The notes under the pieces are model-generated. The model did not search any database, was not told the DNA's origin, and saw only the letters and a list, made by a program, of their open reading frames with translations. Shown here in pieces: positions 1-8,633 of a stretch of DNA of 64,000 bases. Origin of the DNA: UPXZ01 sp047973025 (GTDB taxonomy: Bacteria; Bacteroidota; Bacteroidia; Bacteroidales; Paludibacteraceae); the NCBI GenBank assembly GCA_047973025.1, contig JBKEBE010000034.1:17110-81109 (forward strand), written 5' to 3'. Each line of letters opens with the position of its first letter. The stretch's first letter is position 1. The position numbers and the translations under genes were made by a program.

Positions 1-2
1 AA

Positions 3-116
3 ATAATGAATGAGAACATCGAAAAAGACACCGACTTTCACTTGATGAGCGGATGCTGGATTGTCAAGACAACTTCAGCGGAAGAACGGAAGACCGCGAA
101 GATTTTTATAAAATAA
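3..116 (+). CDS. C-terminal fragment of an upstream gene (unidentified)
   Basis: A reading frame is open from the window edge and stops with TAA at 114-116, leaving about 37 residues that end in KIFIK. It contains an in-frame ATG at position 6 but continues upstream of it to the edge, so it may be the tail of a longer protein. I do not recognise the family. It lies 56 bases upstream of a pectin methylesterase on the same strand with no terminator hairpin between, so it could be the preceding gene of the pectin cluster. A chance open frame cannot be excluded from so short a piece. Confidence 0.3.
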   Translation: MMNENIEKDTDFHLMSGCWIVKTTSAEERKTAKIFIK

Positions 117-172
117 AGCACAACGCTAAAAAATAGGACAATACTTTCTTTCAAGTATCTAAAATAAAGCAC

Positions 173-1132
173 ATGCAAAATCTCTCAACATATCTGTTGC
201 TGCTATCCATCTTTTTGTATGGGAGCGCGCGAGCGCAAACAGAAGCGAAGTTGATTACCGTGAACGCAAGCGGTCAGGGAGATTTTGAATCGATACAAAA
301 GGCGGTCAATTCCATACGCGCGTTTGATCCGGACGGGAGTACAACTATTTTGATTAAAAACGGGATTTACAGAGAGAAAATAGTTGTACCAGACTGGGTA
401 TGTAATGTGAAGATTTTGGGAGAAAACCGCGAAAAAACGATTCTCACTTTCAGCGACCACGCCAAAAAGAATGACATGGGTACATTTCGCAGTTATACGT
501 TACAGGTAAGAGGAAACGATATTAGTTTGGAGAATATGACAGTTGAAAACGCGGCGGAACCTGTCGCGCAAGCAGTAGCATTGCATACGGAAGGAGACCG
601 GCTCACGTTCAAAAATTGCCGTTTCTTGGGAAATCAGGATACGCAGTACTTGGGCGGAGAAGGAAATAAACTCTATTTTGAAAATTGTTACATCGAAGGA
701 ACAACGGATTTTATCTTCGGTGGCGCTACCGCCTGGTTTGAAAATTGTGCGATTCACTGCAAACGAGACTCATACATTGCCGCAGCAAGTACGCCGGAGA
801 ATATCAAATACGGATTTATCTTCAACAAATGCAAAGTTACGGTTGCTGAAAATATAAAATCCGTGTATCTGGGAAGACCTTGGCGAATGTACGCGATGAC
901 CGTATTTATGAATTGTCAGTTGCCAAGCGAAATCAATCCCGCAGGATGGGATAACTGGAGAAACCCAGCGAACGAAAAAACGGTGCGCTATGCCGAATTT
1001 AACAACAAGGGAGAAGGAACCCGAATTTCCCGACGGGTAGAATGGGCTAAGCAATTGACAAAAAGCGAAGCAAAGAAGATAAAGTTGGAACGGGTGATTG
1101 GAGATTTTTCGAATCAAATTAAGCAATGGTAA
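173..1132 (+). CDS. Secreted pectin methylesterase (CE8)
   Basis: Hydrolyses methyl esters of homogalacturonan, exposing it to pectate lyase. The 319-residue protein starts with a signal peptide (about residues 1-21, ending ARAQ) and is otherwise one right-handed beta-helix of normal CE8 length. The CE8 signature residues are visible in order: Gln133 in AQAVA, Asp156 in GNQDT, Asp179 in TTDFIFG, and Arg235 in LGRPW. There is no T9SS C-terminal tail, so a periplasmic location is likely (inference). No TAnnTTTG box precedes the start, so it may be transcribed with an upstream gene. It is a paralogue of the CE8 half of the fusion protein at 6640-8517, but a single-domain version. Confidence 0.93.
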   Translation: MQNLSTYLLLLSIFLYGSARAQTEAKLITVNASGQGDFESIQKAVNSIRAFDPDGSTTILIKNGIYREKIVVPDWVCNVKILGENREKTILTFSDHAKKNDMGTFRSYTLQVRGNDISLENMTVENAAEPVAQAVALHTEGDRLTFKNCRFLGNQDTQYLGGEGNKLYFENCYIEGTTDFIFGGATAWFENCAIHCKRDSYIAAASTPENIKYGFIFNKCKVTVAENIKSVYLGRPWRMYAMTVFMNCQLPSEINPAGWDNWRNPANEKTVRYAEFNNKGEGTRISRRVEWAKQLTKSEAKKIKLERVIGDFSNQIKQW

Positions 1133-1165
1133 TTCGTTGATTTTTTTCAACAATAGACATAGTCT

Positions 1166-1192
1166 TATCGTTGAAATTGTGTACGTACACAA
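1166..1192 (+). promoter_or_regulatory. Promoter -7-like box and 16-bp operator palindrome
   Basis: TTGTGTACGTACACAA at 1177-1192 is a perfect palindrome with a central CG, the form expected of a LacI-family operator (inference). A -7-like TATCGTTG (one mismatch to TAnnTTTG) lies at 1166-1173, directly before it. The same arrangement, with 14 of 16 palindrome bases identical, occurs at the uxaC promoter (8596-8616). Binding here would cover the transcription start of the gene at 1291. Confidence 0.6.
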
Positions 1193-1290
1193 AATAAAAA
1201 GATGATCTTTGTCTCTGTAAATCTTATTTTTATCTCTATTTGAAATTTTAAAACAATATCTCTATTATTAACAATTTACAATTATTTATT

Positions 1291-2040
1291 ATGAAAAAGA
1301 CGTTACTTTTTGTTGCTTTGGCAACTTTTACCTTTTCAGTTTTCGGACAAAAAGTTTGGAATGTAGGAAATGATCCGGTAAATTTTCCGGTAAGTTCAGG
1401 AATCGGTGCAGGACCCGATGTTACGGTTACAATTGACGGACTAAGTATTCATACAGGTGCCGCTACAGCTTCAAATATGGGGACTGTTGAAGCAAACTCA
1501 AAAACATTTACCAGTCCCACCACATCAATTGAGTATAGCTTTATAAACCGATTCAAATTTAATGGCTCCGGTTATAGCGGAGCAGATGCGAGTGATGTAA
1601 CACCTTCGACTAACATGCCGACACAGCGTTACATTAGTTTTGATGTTACCGGTAGTTCTACCGTATATGCAATAGGCATAACCGGAAGTAGTTCATCTAA
1701 CCGTAAACTATTCGTAACGGATGGAACCAATTTAGTGGGAACCATGGATTTTCCGGCCTCAAGTGCGGCAAATGAAGCATCTGTAGATTATACCGGAGCT
1801 GCGACAAAGCTATACATATTCGGTAATGCCGCTGTAAACTTGTATTATTTATCTGCTACAAATGTTGTTCCTACGTCTATCGGGACGGCTAAAACGGACA
1901 AATCCATTGTTGGCAAAAAATACTTCGACGTACTTGGACGCGAGTTAAAAGATAATCCTTCCGGATTAGTAATCAGAAAATTAACGTACGCAGATGGCAC
2001 TTCGGAAGCCATCAAAGAGTTTATTCGCATCGAAAGATAA
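1291..2040 (+). CDS. Secreted protein of unknown function in the pectin cluster
   Basis: This 249-residue protein has a signal peptide (residues 1-19, ending VFGQ). Its Thr/Ser/Gly-rich body has the alternating pattern of a beta-sandwich, with no glycosidase or lyase motif that I can see. The last 45 residues (YFDVLGREL, then IRKLTYADG, ending EFIRIER) resemble the short beta-rich C-terminal modules found on secreted Bacteroidota proteins, but this is not the canonical YPNP-type T9SS tail. It lies downstream of a pectin esterase and upstream of a pectate lyase, and an operator-like palindrome sits in front. A non-catalytic carbohydrate-binding role is plausible but unproven. Confidence 0.75.
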   Translation: MKKTLLFVALATFTFSVFGQKVWNVGNDPVNFPVSSGIGAGPDVTVTIDGLSIHTGAATASNMGTVEANSKTFTSPTTSIEYSFINRFKFNGSGYSGADASDVTPSTNMPTQRYISFDVTGSSTVYAIGITGSSSSNRKLFVTDGTNLVGTMDFPASSAANEASVDYTGAATKLYIFGNAAVNLYYLSATNVVPTSIGTAKTDKSIVGKKYFDVLGRELKDNPSGLVIRKLTYADGTSEAIKEFIRIER

Positions 2041-2050
2041 AGAATTCAAA

Positions 2051-2088
2051 ATAGGCAGAATAGCTATGTGATTAGCTATTCTGCCTAT
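2051..2088 (+). terminator. Strong hairpin after the secreted protein gene
   Basis: Two perfectly complementary 16-base arms (2051-2066 and 2073-2088) enclose a 6-base loop, ten bases after the stop codon of the 1291 gene. The following bases are AT-rich but contain no clean T-run, so termination is inferred from position and stem strength. Confidence 0.6.
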
Positions 2089-2213
2089 GAAATTATTACC
2101 AAAAACTTATCAAATAAAATATCCAAGAGATCTCAAACACTCAAGAGCAAGAGCAATAAGAATATTGACAAGGGTATCTCGTTTGACTTTAGGAACAATT
2201 AACATACCAGATT

Positions 2214-2300
2214 AAACAGCCACACCAATCAAATCGGACACACAATAGAATGATTAACAGCTTGTTCCATGTGTCCTTAACATAAAAAAATTTTAACCTT
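2214..2300 (+). repeat. Hairpin leader repeat, copy A (upstream of pectate lyase)
   Basis: The stretch 2236-2280 matches 17496-17540 in about 39 of 45 positions. Homology extends upstream to an AAACAGCCA block (2214-2222) with the same spacing in both copies, and downstream through an A/T-rich tract to the start codon. The outer arms GGACACA (2236-2242) and TGTGTCC (2270-2276) pair into a hairpin. The start codon of the pectate lyase lies 20 bases after the repeat core. A cis-regulatory leader shared with kdgA is the most economical reading. Confidence 0.65.
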
Positions 2301-4853
2301 ATGAAAAAAATTTTACTTCTAATTATTTCAGTACTGTTCTACATTAATCTAATAGCCCAAACGATTACCATATCAGAAGCGTCCGGCAACTTGGAAAGTG
2401 CTTTTGTGAAATGGACACCGGTGGCGGAAGCACAGAGTTACAATGTGTATTATACCGGTGGCGGCGTTACCGACAAAAAAATTGACAATCAGTTGATCCG
2501 GGATTACGGTACCTATTTTAGGGCTGATGTTTTGGGCTTGTCCGCCGGTGAATATACGCTGAGAGTGGTTCCGGTAATTTCGGGAACAGAAGGTGCGGGT
2601 TCATCCACTTCCGCTCTTACCGTACTGCCACAAGACCGCACGGGTTTCGCGTTTCACGGCGGTCGCGTTCCGGGGGCGTATAAAGCGGACGGAACTACCA
2701 AAGATAATGCCGTTATCATTTATATTACCGAAAATAATAAAAACACAATCTCGATGACTGTAACCGGTGCCAATTCCAATCCTTGTGTGGGGTTGCAGGA
2801 AATTCTCGATGGATTTAAAAAGGGAAATGATACCCGTCCGCTGATAGTTCGTTTGGTCGGACAGATAACTGATCTTGATTATATGCTTGGTGGCGATATT
2901 GTCATCGAAAATAAAGAGAATGCTTCAAGCTATATCACGTTCGAAGGAGTCGGAAATGATGCTGTAGCTGATGGCTGGGGACTCCGAATCAAAAACGCGA
3001 CCAACATCGAAGTTCGCAATATCGGGTTTATGAACTGCGACAGCAACGAAGGAGACAATATCGGACTACAACAGGAAAACACCTATATCTGGGTGCACAA
3101 TTGCGATTTGTTTTACGGCAACGCCGGTAGCGATGCCGACCAGATAAAAGGCGACGGAGCCATGGACAGCAAACGTTCAACCTATGTTACCTTTTCGTAC
3201 AACCACTTTTGGGATACCGGAAAAAGCAATTTGTTGGGTTTAAGCGAAGGAACTACCTCCGGCTTATACGTTACTTATCATCACAATTGGTACGATCATT
3301 CCGACTCACGGCATCCGCGCGTAAGATACTATTCCGCCCATGTTTACAACAACTACTATGACGGTGTTTCCAAATATGGAATAGGATCCACGTTAGGCTC
3401 ATCCGTTTTTGTGGAAGGAAATTATTTCAGAAACTGTAAAAATCCGATGCTGATTTCCATGCAGGGAACAGATGTCTGGGATTCGGGTAAACAAGCCAAT
3501 GACTATTCCAACATGCCTACCTTCTCGGAAGAAGACGGCGGTATCATAAAAGCGTACAACAATACGTTTGATTATTCCGGCGCGCAACCCCGTTTTGTGG
3601 CTTACGGCGACCCGAACCCAAACTACAACATTTCCGGAAAAATAAGTTCCACCGTAGATTTTGACGCTTATGTGGTAACAAACAGAGGAGAGCAAGTCCC
3701 TTCAACTGTGAAATCAGTTTATGGTTCTAATACCTACAACAATTTTGATACGGATGCTTCATTGTATGTGAAGAATATTACCATTGAAACCTCCGCTGTA
3801 GCCAAAGAAACGGTAATGCAATTTGCCGGTCGTGTGGAAGGTGGAGACTTCAAATGGACATTCGACAACGCGGTGGATGATAATTCTTATGCAGTAATTT
3901 CAGGGTTAAAATCGGCATTGGGAAACTACGAAACGACACTACTTGCTGTTCAGGGTGAAAATACATCATCTTCCAGTACCCAGACTCTTACTTCAAGCGG
4001 CAACAATGACCAAACCGTACAATCCGGAAATGCAATCGAAAATATTGTGTTTACATGGAGTGGCGACGCTACCGATGCGTCCGTAACCGGACTTCCCGCA
4101 TCGGGAATTGATTTTGTAAAAAATACAGTTGCTAAAACCATTACAATCTCAGGAACTCCGTCGGCTACTGTTTCTTATACAGTTACCACATCCGGAGCAT
4201 CCGGTACGCCGGTTTCTCTTTCCGGAACGATAACTGTTTCCGTTTCAGGTGGTGGATCGGAAGAAGAAATGGTACACAATTTCACTACTGACGATAAAAA
4301 TAGCACTTTTTACTCCATTTCCGGAAATCTATCGACTTCAAAAGGAACGGTAAATTACGAGGAATTAACGTTGACACAATGTCTGAAAATTGAATCATCC
4401 ACAGCCATTAGTTTTACGACAACACAGAATTCGACGTTAACATTGGTGTTTGCCGAAACCGGAAAGAAAATTTTGATAGACAACAACGAATACACGTCCG
4501 ATGCATCCGGCATTGTAACCGTTGAACTTTCAGCGGGATCGCACGAAATAAAAAAGAAGGATGTTATGAACTTATTCTACATGAAGACGGTTTACGATAC
4601 ATCGACTAATACGGAAAACGTGGAGAAAACAAACGTTCAGGTATATCCAAATCCGGTGTCGGATGTATTGTACATTGATACTGAGATAGTATTGACGCGG
4701 GTGGAAATATACGCTCTTTCAGGGCAACTACTCAAACAGATTCTGGGCAATGTTACAAGTATAAATTTGAGCGATCTCCCCGTAGGAAATCATTTGATTA
4801 GAATGATTTCTCAGGAAGGAGCTATTTCAAAAATGATACAAATAAAAAAATAG
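2301..4853 (+). CDS. Pectate lyase (PL1) with T9SS sorting domain
   Basis: Cleaves polygalacturonate by beta-elimination. The 850-residue multidomain protein has, in order: a signal peptide (1-19); a fibronectin-III-like domain (about 20-110); the PL1 parallel beta-helix (about 115-430); a Ser/Thr linker and Ig-like domain (about 560-650); a second beta-rich domain (about 655-770); and a T9SS type A C-terminal domain (about 780-850, with VYPNPVSD and a terminal KMIQIKK). In the lyase domain, DADQIKGDGAMD (278-289) fits the calcium-binding region and SRHPRVR (336-342) carries the expected catalytic arginine. The tail implies export across the outer membrane by T9SS and surface attachment. It has its own leader repeat upstream and a terminator downstream, suggesting a single-gene transcript. 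Confidence 0.93.
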   Translation: MKKILLLIISVLFYINLIAQTITISEASGNLESAFVKWTPVAEAQSYNVYYTGGGVTDKKIDNQLIRDYGTYFRADVLGLSAGEYTLRVVPVISGTEGAGSSTSALTVLPQDRTGFAFHGGRVPGAYKADGTTKDNAVIIYITENNKNTISMTVTGANSNPCVGLQEILDGFKKGNDTRPLIVRLVGQITDLDYMLGGDIVIENKENASSYITFEGVGNDAVADGWGLRIKNATNIEVRNIGFMNCDSNEGDNIGLQQENTYIWVHNCDLFYGNAGSDADQIKGDGAMDSKRSTYVTFSYNHFWDTGKSNLLGLSEGTTSGLYVTYHHNWYDHSDSRHPRVRYYSAHVYNNYYDGVSKYGIGSTLGSSVFVEGNYFRNCKNPMLISMQGTDVWDSGKQANDYSNMPTFSEEDGGIIKAYNNTFDYSGAQPRFVAYGDPNPNYNISGKISSTVDFDAYVVTNRGEQVPSTVKSVYGSNTYNNFDTDASLYVKNITIETSAVAKETVMQFAGRVEGGDFKWTFDNAVDDNSYAVISGLKSALGNYETTLLAVQGENTSSSSTQTLTSSGNNDQTVQSGNAIENIVFTWSGDATDASVTGLPASGIDFVKNTVAKTITISGTPSATVSYTVTTSGASGTPVSLSGTITVSVSGGGSEEEMVHNFTTDDKNSTFYSISGNLSTSKGTVNYEELTLTQCLKIESSTAISFTTTQNSTLTLVFAETGKKILIDNNEYTSDASGIVTVELSAGSHEIKKKDVMNLFYMKTVYDTSTNTENVEKTNVQVYPNPVSDVLYIDTEIVLTRVEIYALSGQLLKQILGNVTSINLSDLPVGNHLIRMISQEGAISKMIQIKK

Positions 4854-4863
4854 TATAATTAAT

Positions 4864-4906
4864 CCCCGACATCTTATTTAGGGTAAGATGTTGGGGACTT
4901 TTTTAT
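4864..4906 (+). terminator. Rho-independent terminator after pectate lyase
   Basis: Thirteen-base arms (4864-4876, beginning CCCCGACA, and 4884-4896, ending GGGG, with one G-U pair) are followed by a run of T (4899-4904). This is a textbook intrinsic terminator 10 bases after the stop. Confidence 0.9.
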
Positions 4907-4959
4907 GAAATAGACATGATACACAAGGAGATAATTGATTGCATAATTCGTATTCTGTC

Positions 4960-6591
4960 ATGAAAAAAAATATTTTCATCCTTAGTTTGTGTTTATTTTT
5001 GCTAAATGTGTTTAGTCAGCAGGCAATCTCAAAAACATGGATTGCTGATTTGGGAAATGGCAAATACAGAAATCCAATTCTGCACGCGGACTATTCCGAT
5101 TCGGACGTGTGTCGGGTAGGAGATGATTATTACATGACCGCTTCCAGTTTCAATTGTGTACCCGGCTTGCCCATACTTCACTCGAATGACTTGATAAATT
5201 GGAAATTAATCGGACACGCGCTCGAACGACTGGAACCCGAAGATGTGTTCTCCACCCCACAACACGGAAAGGGAGTGTGGGCACCATCCATTCGCTATCA
5301 CAACGAAGAATTTTACATCTATTGGGGAGATCCGGACGTTGGAATTTACAGGGTAAAAACCAAAAATCCCGCGGGAAAGTGGTCTAAATCTGAATTAGTT
5401 AAATCCGGCAAAGGGCTGATTGACCCTTGTCCACTTTGGGATGATGATGGTAGGGTTTATTTGGTTCATGCTTATGCCGGAAGTCGGGCAGGTATCAAAA
5501 GTATTTTAGCTGTTGCCGAATTAAATGCCGAAGGTTCAAAAGTCGTCTCGCCAAGCCGAACAATCTACGATGGACACGACCTGGATCCAACGATAGAAGG
5601 AGCGAAATTTTACAAACGAAACGGAGAATATTATATCTTTGCACCCGCTGGCGGAGTTGCTACAGGATGGCAAGTGGTATTAAAATCCAAAACGGTTTAC
5701 GGTCCGTACGAGCGTAAAGTCGTATTGGCGCAAGGGAATACTCTAATCAACGGACCTCATCAGGGAGCCTGGGTGGATACGCCGGACGGCGAAGACTGGT
5801 TTTTCCACTTTCAGGATAAGGGTGCTTTTGGAAGAGTCGTTCATCTACAGCCGATGTCTTGGCAAGATAATGGTTTCCCCGTAATCGGAATCGAAAAAGA
5901 CGGATTAGGCATAGGAAAACCGATACCGGAATACAGAAAACCGAATGTTAAGGGACGCTTTCCAATTCAAACTCCGGCGGAAAGCGACGAATTTGAATCC
6001 ATAGAACTTGGGCTACAGTGGCAGTGGCAAGCCAATCCTGCCGATTGGTGGAGCTTTGCCAATTCCGAAAAGGGAGTTTTGACCCTTTTTTCGGTACCGC
6101 TTCCCGGTAATTATATGAATTTGTGGAATGTGCCTAATCTGTTGCTTCAAAAATTTCCTTCGGAGAAATTTTCGGCTGCTGTTAAGTTTAGGTTTTTTCC
6201 CGATGAGAGGTATCTCGGAGAAAAAGCCGGATTAGTGGTAATGGGTACGAATTATGCTTCCCTTTCGATCGAAAAATCAGATAGCGGTTTTACCATTTCA
6301 CAAAATGTATGTGTCGAAGCCGACAAAGGTACTTCGGAAACTACCTACAAATATATTGTAATCGAGCAACCATCCGATATTTACTTTCAGATCGATGTAA
6401 ACCAAGATGCAATGTGTCGATTCGCGTATAGTTTGGATGGGGAAAAATTTTCAAACATAGGCAAGACATTCCAAGCGAAAGAAGGCAAATGGATTGGTGC
6501 GAAAGTCGGGATGTTCTGTCTGAGACCGACAAGAAATAACGATGGCGGTAAAATTGAAATCGATTGGTTTCGATTTGATTTAAAGCATTGA
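4960..6591 (+). CDS. Secreted glycoside hydrolase family 43
   Basis: Probable beta-xylosidase, alpha-L-arabinofuranosidase or exo-galactanase acting on pectin side chains; the exact substrate cannot be read from sequence. I chose ATG 4960 because the signal peptide begins there (MKKNIFILS, to about residue 20). An in-frame TTG at 4939 would put a short tail in front of it. The five-blade GH43 propeller spans about 35-320, with the Asp base in HADYSDSD (44-47), the pKa-modulating Asp155 in LIDPCP, and the acid Glu213 in PTIEGAKFY. A C-terminal beta-sandwich of about 200 residues (340-540) follows, as in GH43 enzymes with a C2-type domain. It has no T9SS tail. Confidence 0.88.
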   Translation: MKKNIFILSLCLFLLNVFSQQAISKTWIADLGNGKYRNPILHADYSDSDVCRVGDDYYMTASSFNCVPGLPILHSNDLINWKLIGHALERLEPEDVFSTPQHGKGVWAPSIRYHNEEFYIYWGDPDVGIYRVKTKNPAGKWSKSELVKSGKGLIDPCPLWDDDGRVYLVHAYAGSRAGIKSILAVAELNAEGSKVVSPSRTIYDGHDLDPTIEGAKFYKRNGEYYIFAPAGGVATGWQVVLKSKTVYGPYERKVVLAQGNTLINGPHQGAWVDTPDGEDWFFHFQDKGAFGRVVHLQPMSWQDNGFPVIGIEKDGLGIGKPIPEYRKPNVKGRFPIQTPAESDEFESIELGLQWQWQANPADWWSFANSEKGVLTLFSVPLPGNYMNLWNVPNLLLQKFPSEKFSAAVKFRFFPDERYLGEKAGLVVMGTNYASLSIEKSDSGFTISQNVCVEADKGTSETTYKYIVIEQPSDIYFQIDVNQDAMCRFAYSLDGEKFSNIGKTFQAKEGKWIGAKVGMFCLRPTRNNDGGKIEIDWFRFDLKH

Positions 6592-6639
6592 ATATAAATA
6601 TTTTACACAACATAACCCATAATATTGCGCGGATTTTAA

Positions 6640-8517
6640 ATGAACAAAGATCGATACCTGTTTTTAGCATTTGTTTTGTCATTCTTCTGCATCCCTATTT
6701 ATCCGCAGATAGTCTTGATAAATGGCGTACCCCGTGATACAAGCTATACGGTTTACAGTTCGTTTATCAAAGAAAAGAAGAAATTCCCTTTTATTCAACC
6801 GGCATCCCCCGAATTGGGTAAATTGGATTTTTATCCAAACATTAAATACAAAACCATTTCAGCTAATCGAACTCTCTCCCTGAATATTTTCAAGCCCAAA
6901 ACGAACGGAATCTTACCGGCAGTAATGATGATACACGGTGGCGGATGGAATTCCGGTGCGCCTGAGTTGCAAGAAGCATTAGCGACAAATCTGGCGGAAA
7001 AAGGCTTTGTGTGTATTACGACGGAATACAGGTTGACACCCGAAGCACTGTTCCCCGCGGCTATTGACGATTTGAACGACGCTTTACGGTGGATTGCGGA
7101 TAATTCCGAAAATTACGGCATCGATCGAAATAAAATTGCAGTATCCGGTTGCTCTGCCGGTGGGCAATTGGCTACTTTGATAGGAACAATCAACAGGGGC
7201 GGTCTGATAAAAGCAGTAGTCAATATTGACGGAATTGCTACCTTTATTGATACGGCAACGATTGAGCGAGCCAACAAATCCCGAAAATCGGGCGAAAAAA
7301 TGCCGGTTGACGCTCAATGGCTGGGAGGCACTTATCAGGAGAAGCCCGAATCGTGGAAAGATGCTTCGGCAACTTATTTTGTACATGCGGGTTCCGCGCC
7401 GGTTTGCTTTATAAACAGCTCCATCGCTCGTTTTCACAACGGACGAGATGAAATGATTCGATTATTGGACAGTCATGCTATCCGTTCCGAAGTTCATCAC
7501 TTTGAAAACACACCACATACATTCTGGCATTTCCACCCTTGGCATATTGCCACGGTCAATTTCGTGGCTAATTTTTTAAACAAAAGGTTTGATAAACAAG
7601 TTGACTCATTAGACAGAGATGAATATGATCTGATCGTTTCGCAAGATGAAACAGGAGATTTTAAATCGATTCAAGCGGCGATCAACGCTGTACCCAATTT
7701 TAGAAAGAAACAAACCAGGATACTCATTCGAAACGGCTACTACTTTGAAAAAATTATCATTCCCGAAACGAAAGATAGTCTAATCTTGATAGGTGAAGAC
7801 AAATTCAAAACAATTATTTCGTACAATGACTTTGCTTCGAAGCCTACCGGATTTGGCGACCAATTGGGGACTTCGGGTTCTGCGAGTATTTACATTTCAC
7901 CCGCTGTTTTTCGAGTAGAAAATATTACTTTTGAGAATAGTGCGGGACCCATCGGTCAAGCTGTAGCGGTCATCGTAAGAAGCGATAAAGCTCAATTTGT
8001 CAACTGTCGGTTTCTCGGCTTTCAAGACACATTATACGCTCATAAGATCGGTAGCAAACAGTATTATAAAAATTGTTACATCGAGGGTAGTGTGGATTTT
8101 ATTTTCGGTTCATCAATAGCTTACTTTGACGAATGTGAAATTTTCTGTAAAAAGAGCGGTTATGTTACCGCGGCTTCTACGCCACAGGGAAGCCCCTTTG
8201 GTTTTGTTTTTTATCGATGTACGATTTTCGGAGAAAATCCGAATTCATTTTATCTCGGCAGACCGTGGCGTGCTCACGCGAAAGTAGCCTTTGTGGAATG
8301 TGAAATGAGCGACGTCATCAAGCCTGAAGCGTGGAATAATTGGGGGGATAAAACCAACGAAAAAACAGCTCAATTCTATGAATACAAAAATTCAGGAAAT
8401 GGAGGGAACTTAAATAATGTTCGAGTTTCTTGGTCAAGTACTATTGCTGAAAACGAAATCAGAAATTTCAGAAAAGAAAGTGTCCTTGGCGAAGATTTTT
8501 TTCAAAATAAAAAATAG
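6640..8517 (+). CDS. Bifunctional pectin esterase: alpha/beta-hydrolase fused to CE8
   Basis: This 625-residue fusion is predicted to remove two kinds of ester from pectin. After a signal peptide (1-22) comes an alpha/beta-hydrolase domain (about 50-315) with the oxyanion motif HGGGW (99-103), nucleophile Ser172 in GCSAGG, and a candidate His293 in TPHTFW. This domain resembles acetyl-esterases. A CE8 methylesterase domain follows (about 329-622) with Gln440, Asp463 (FQDT), Asp486 (VDFIFG) and Arg541 (GRPW) all intact. The likely pairing is acetyl- plus methyl-esterase in the periplasm (inference). It follows GH43 after 48 bases with no terminator, so the two are probably cotranscribed. Confidence 0.88.
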   Translation: MNKDRYLFLAFVLSFFCIPIYPQIVLINGVPRDTSYTVYSSFIKEKKKFPFIQPASPELGKLDFYPNIKYKTISANRTLSLNIFKPKTNGILPAVMMIHGGGWNSGAPELQEALATNLAEKGFVCITTEYRLTPEALFPAAIDDLNDALRWIADNSENYGIDRNKIAVSGCSAGGQLATLIGTINRGGLIKAVVNIDGIATFIDTATIERANKSRKSGEKMPVDAQWLGGTYQEKPESWKDASATYFVHAGSAPVCFINSSIARFHNGRDEMIRLLDSHAIRSEVHHFENTPHTFWHFHPWHIATVNFVANFLNKRFDKQVDSLDRDEYDLIVSQDETGDFKSIQAAINAVPNFRKKQTRILIRNGYYFEKIIIPETKDSLILIGEDKFKTIISYNDFASKPTGFGDQLGTSGSASIYISPAVFRVENITFENSAGPIGQAVAVIVRSDKAQFVNCRFLGFQDTLYAHKIGSKQYYKNCYIEGSVDFIFGSSIAYFDECEIFCKKSGYVTAASTPQGSPFGFVFYRCTIFGENPNSFYLGRPWRAHAKVAFVECEMSDVIKPEAWNNWGDKTNEKTAQFYEYKNSGNGGNLNNVRVSWSSTIAENEIRNFRKESVLGEDFFQNKK

Positions 8518-8595
8518 CACCATTTAAATTATGGATTCAAAATCGGATGTCCATTATTTTTTTGTAAAAGATTATTCTATTCCAATAAAAATTCG

Positions 8596-8616
8596 TAATT
8601 TTGTGGACGTACACAT
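8596..8616 (+). promoter_or_regulatory. uxaC promoter -7 box with overlapping operator
   Basis: TAATTTTG at 8596-8603 matches the Bacteroidota -7 consensus exactly. TTGTGGACGTACACAT at 8601-8616 overlaps its end and matches the 1177 palindrome in 14 of 16 bases. I see no good -33 TTTG at standard spacing. A repressor bound here would occupy the transcription start, consistent with uronate-responsive derepression (inference). The box also shows that translation cannot begin at the in-frame TTG at 8601. Confidence 0.7.
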
Positions 8617-8633
8617 CTTTAAACTACCATATG

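Noticed and set aside
2087..2215. A 42-codon open frame starting ATG between the secreted protein gene and the pectate lyase leader
   Set aside because: It begins inside the right arm of the terminator hairpin, is rich in Arg and Leu, matches no family I know, and is short enough to arise by chance.
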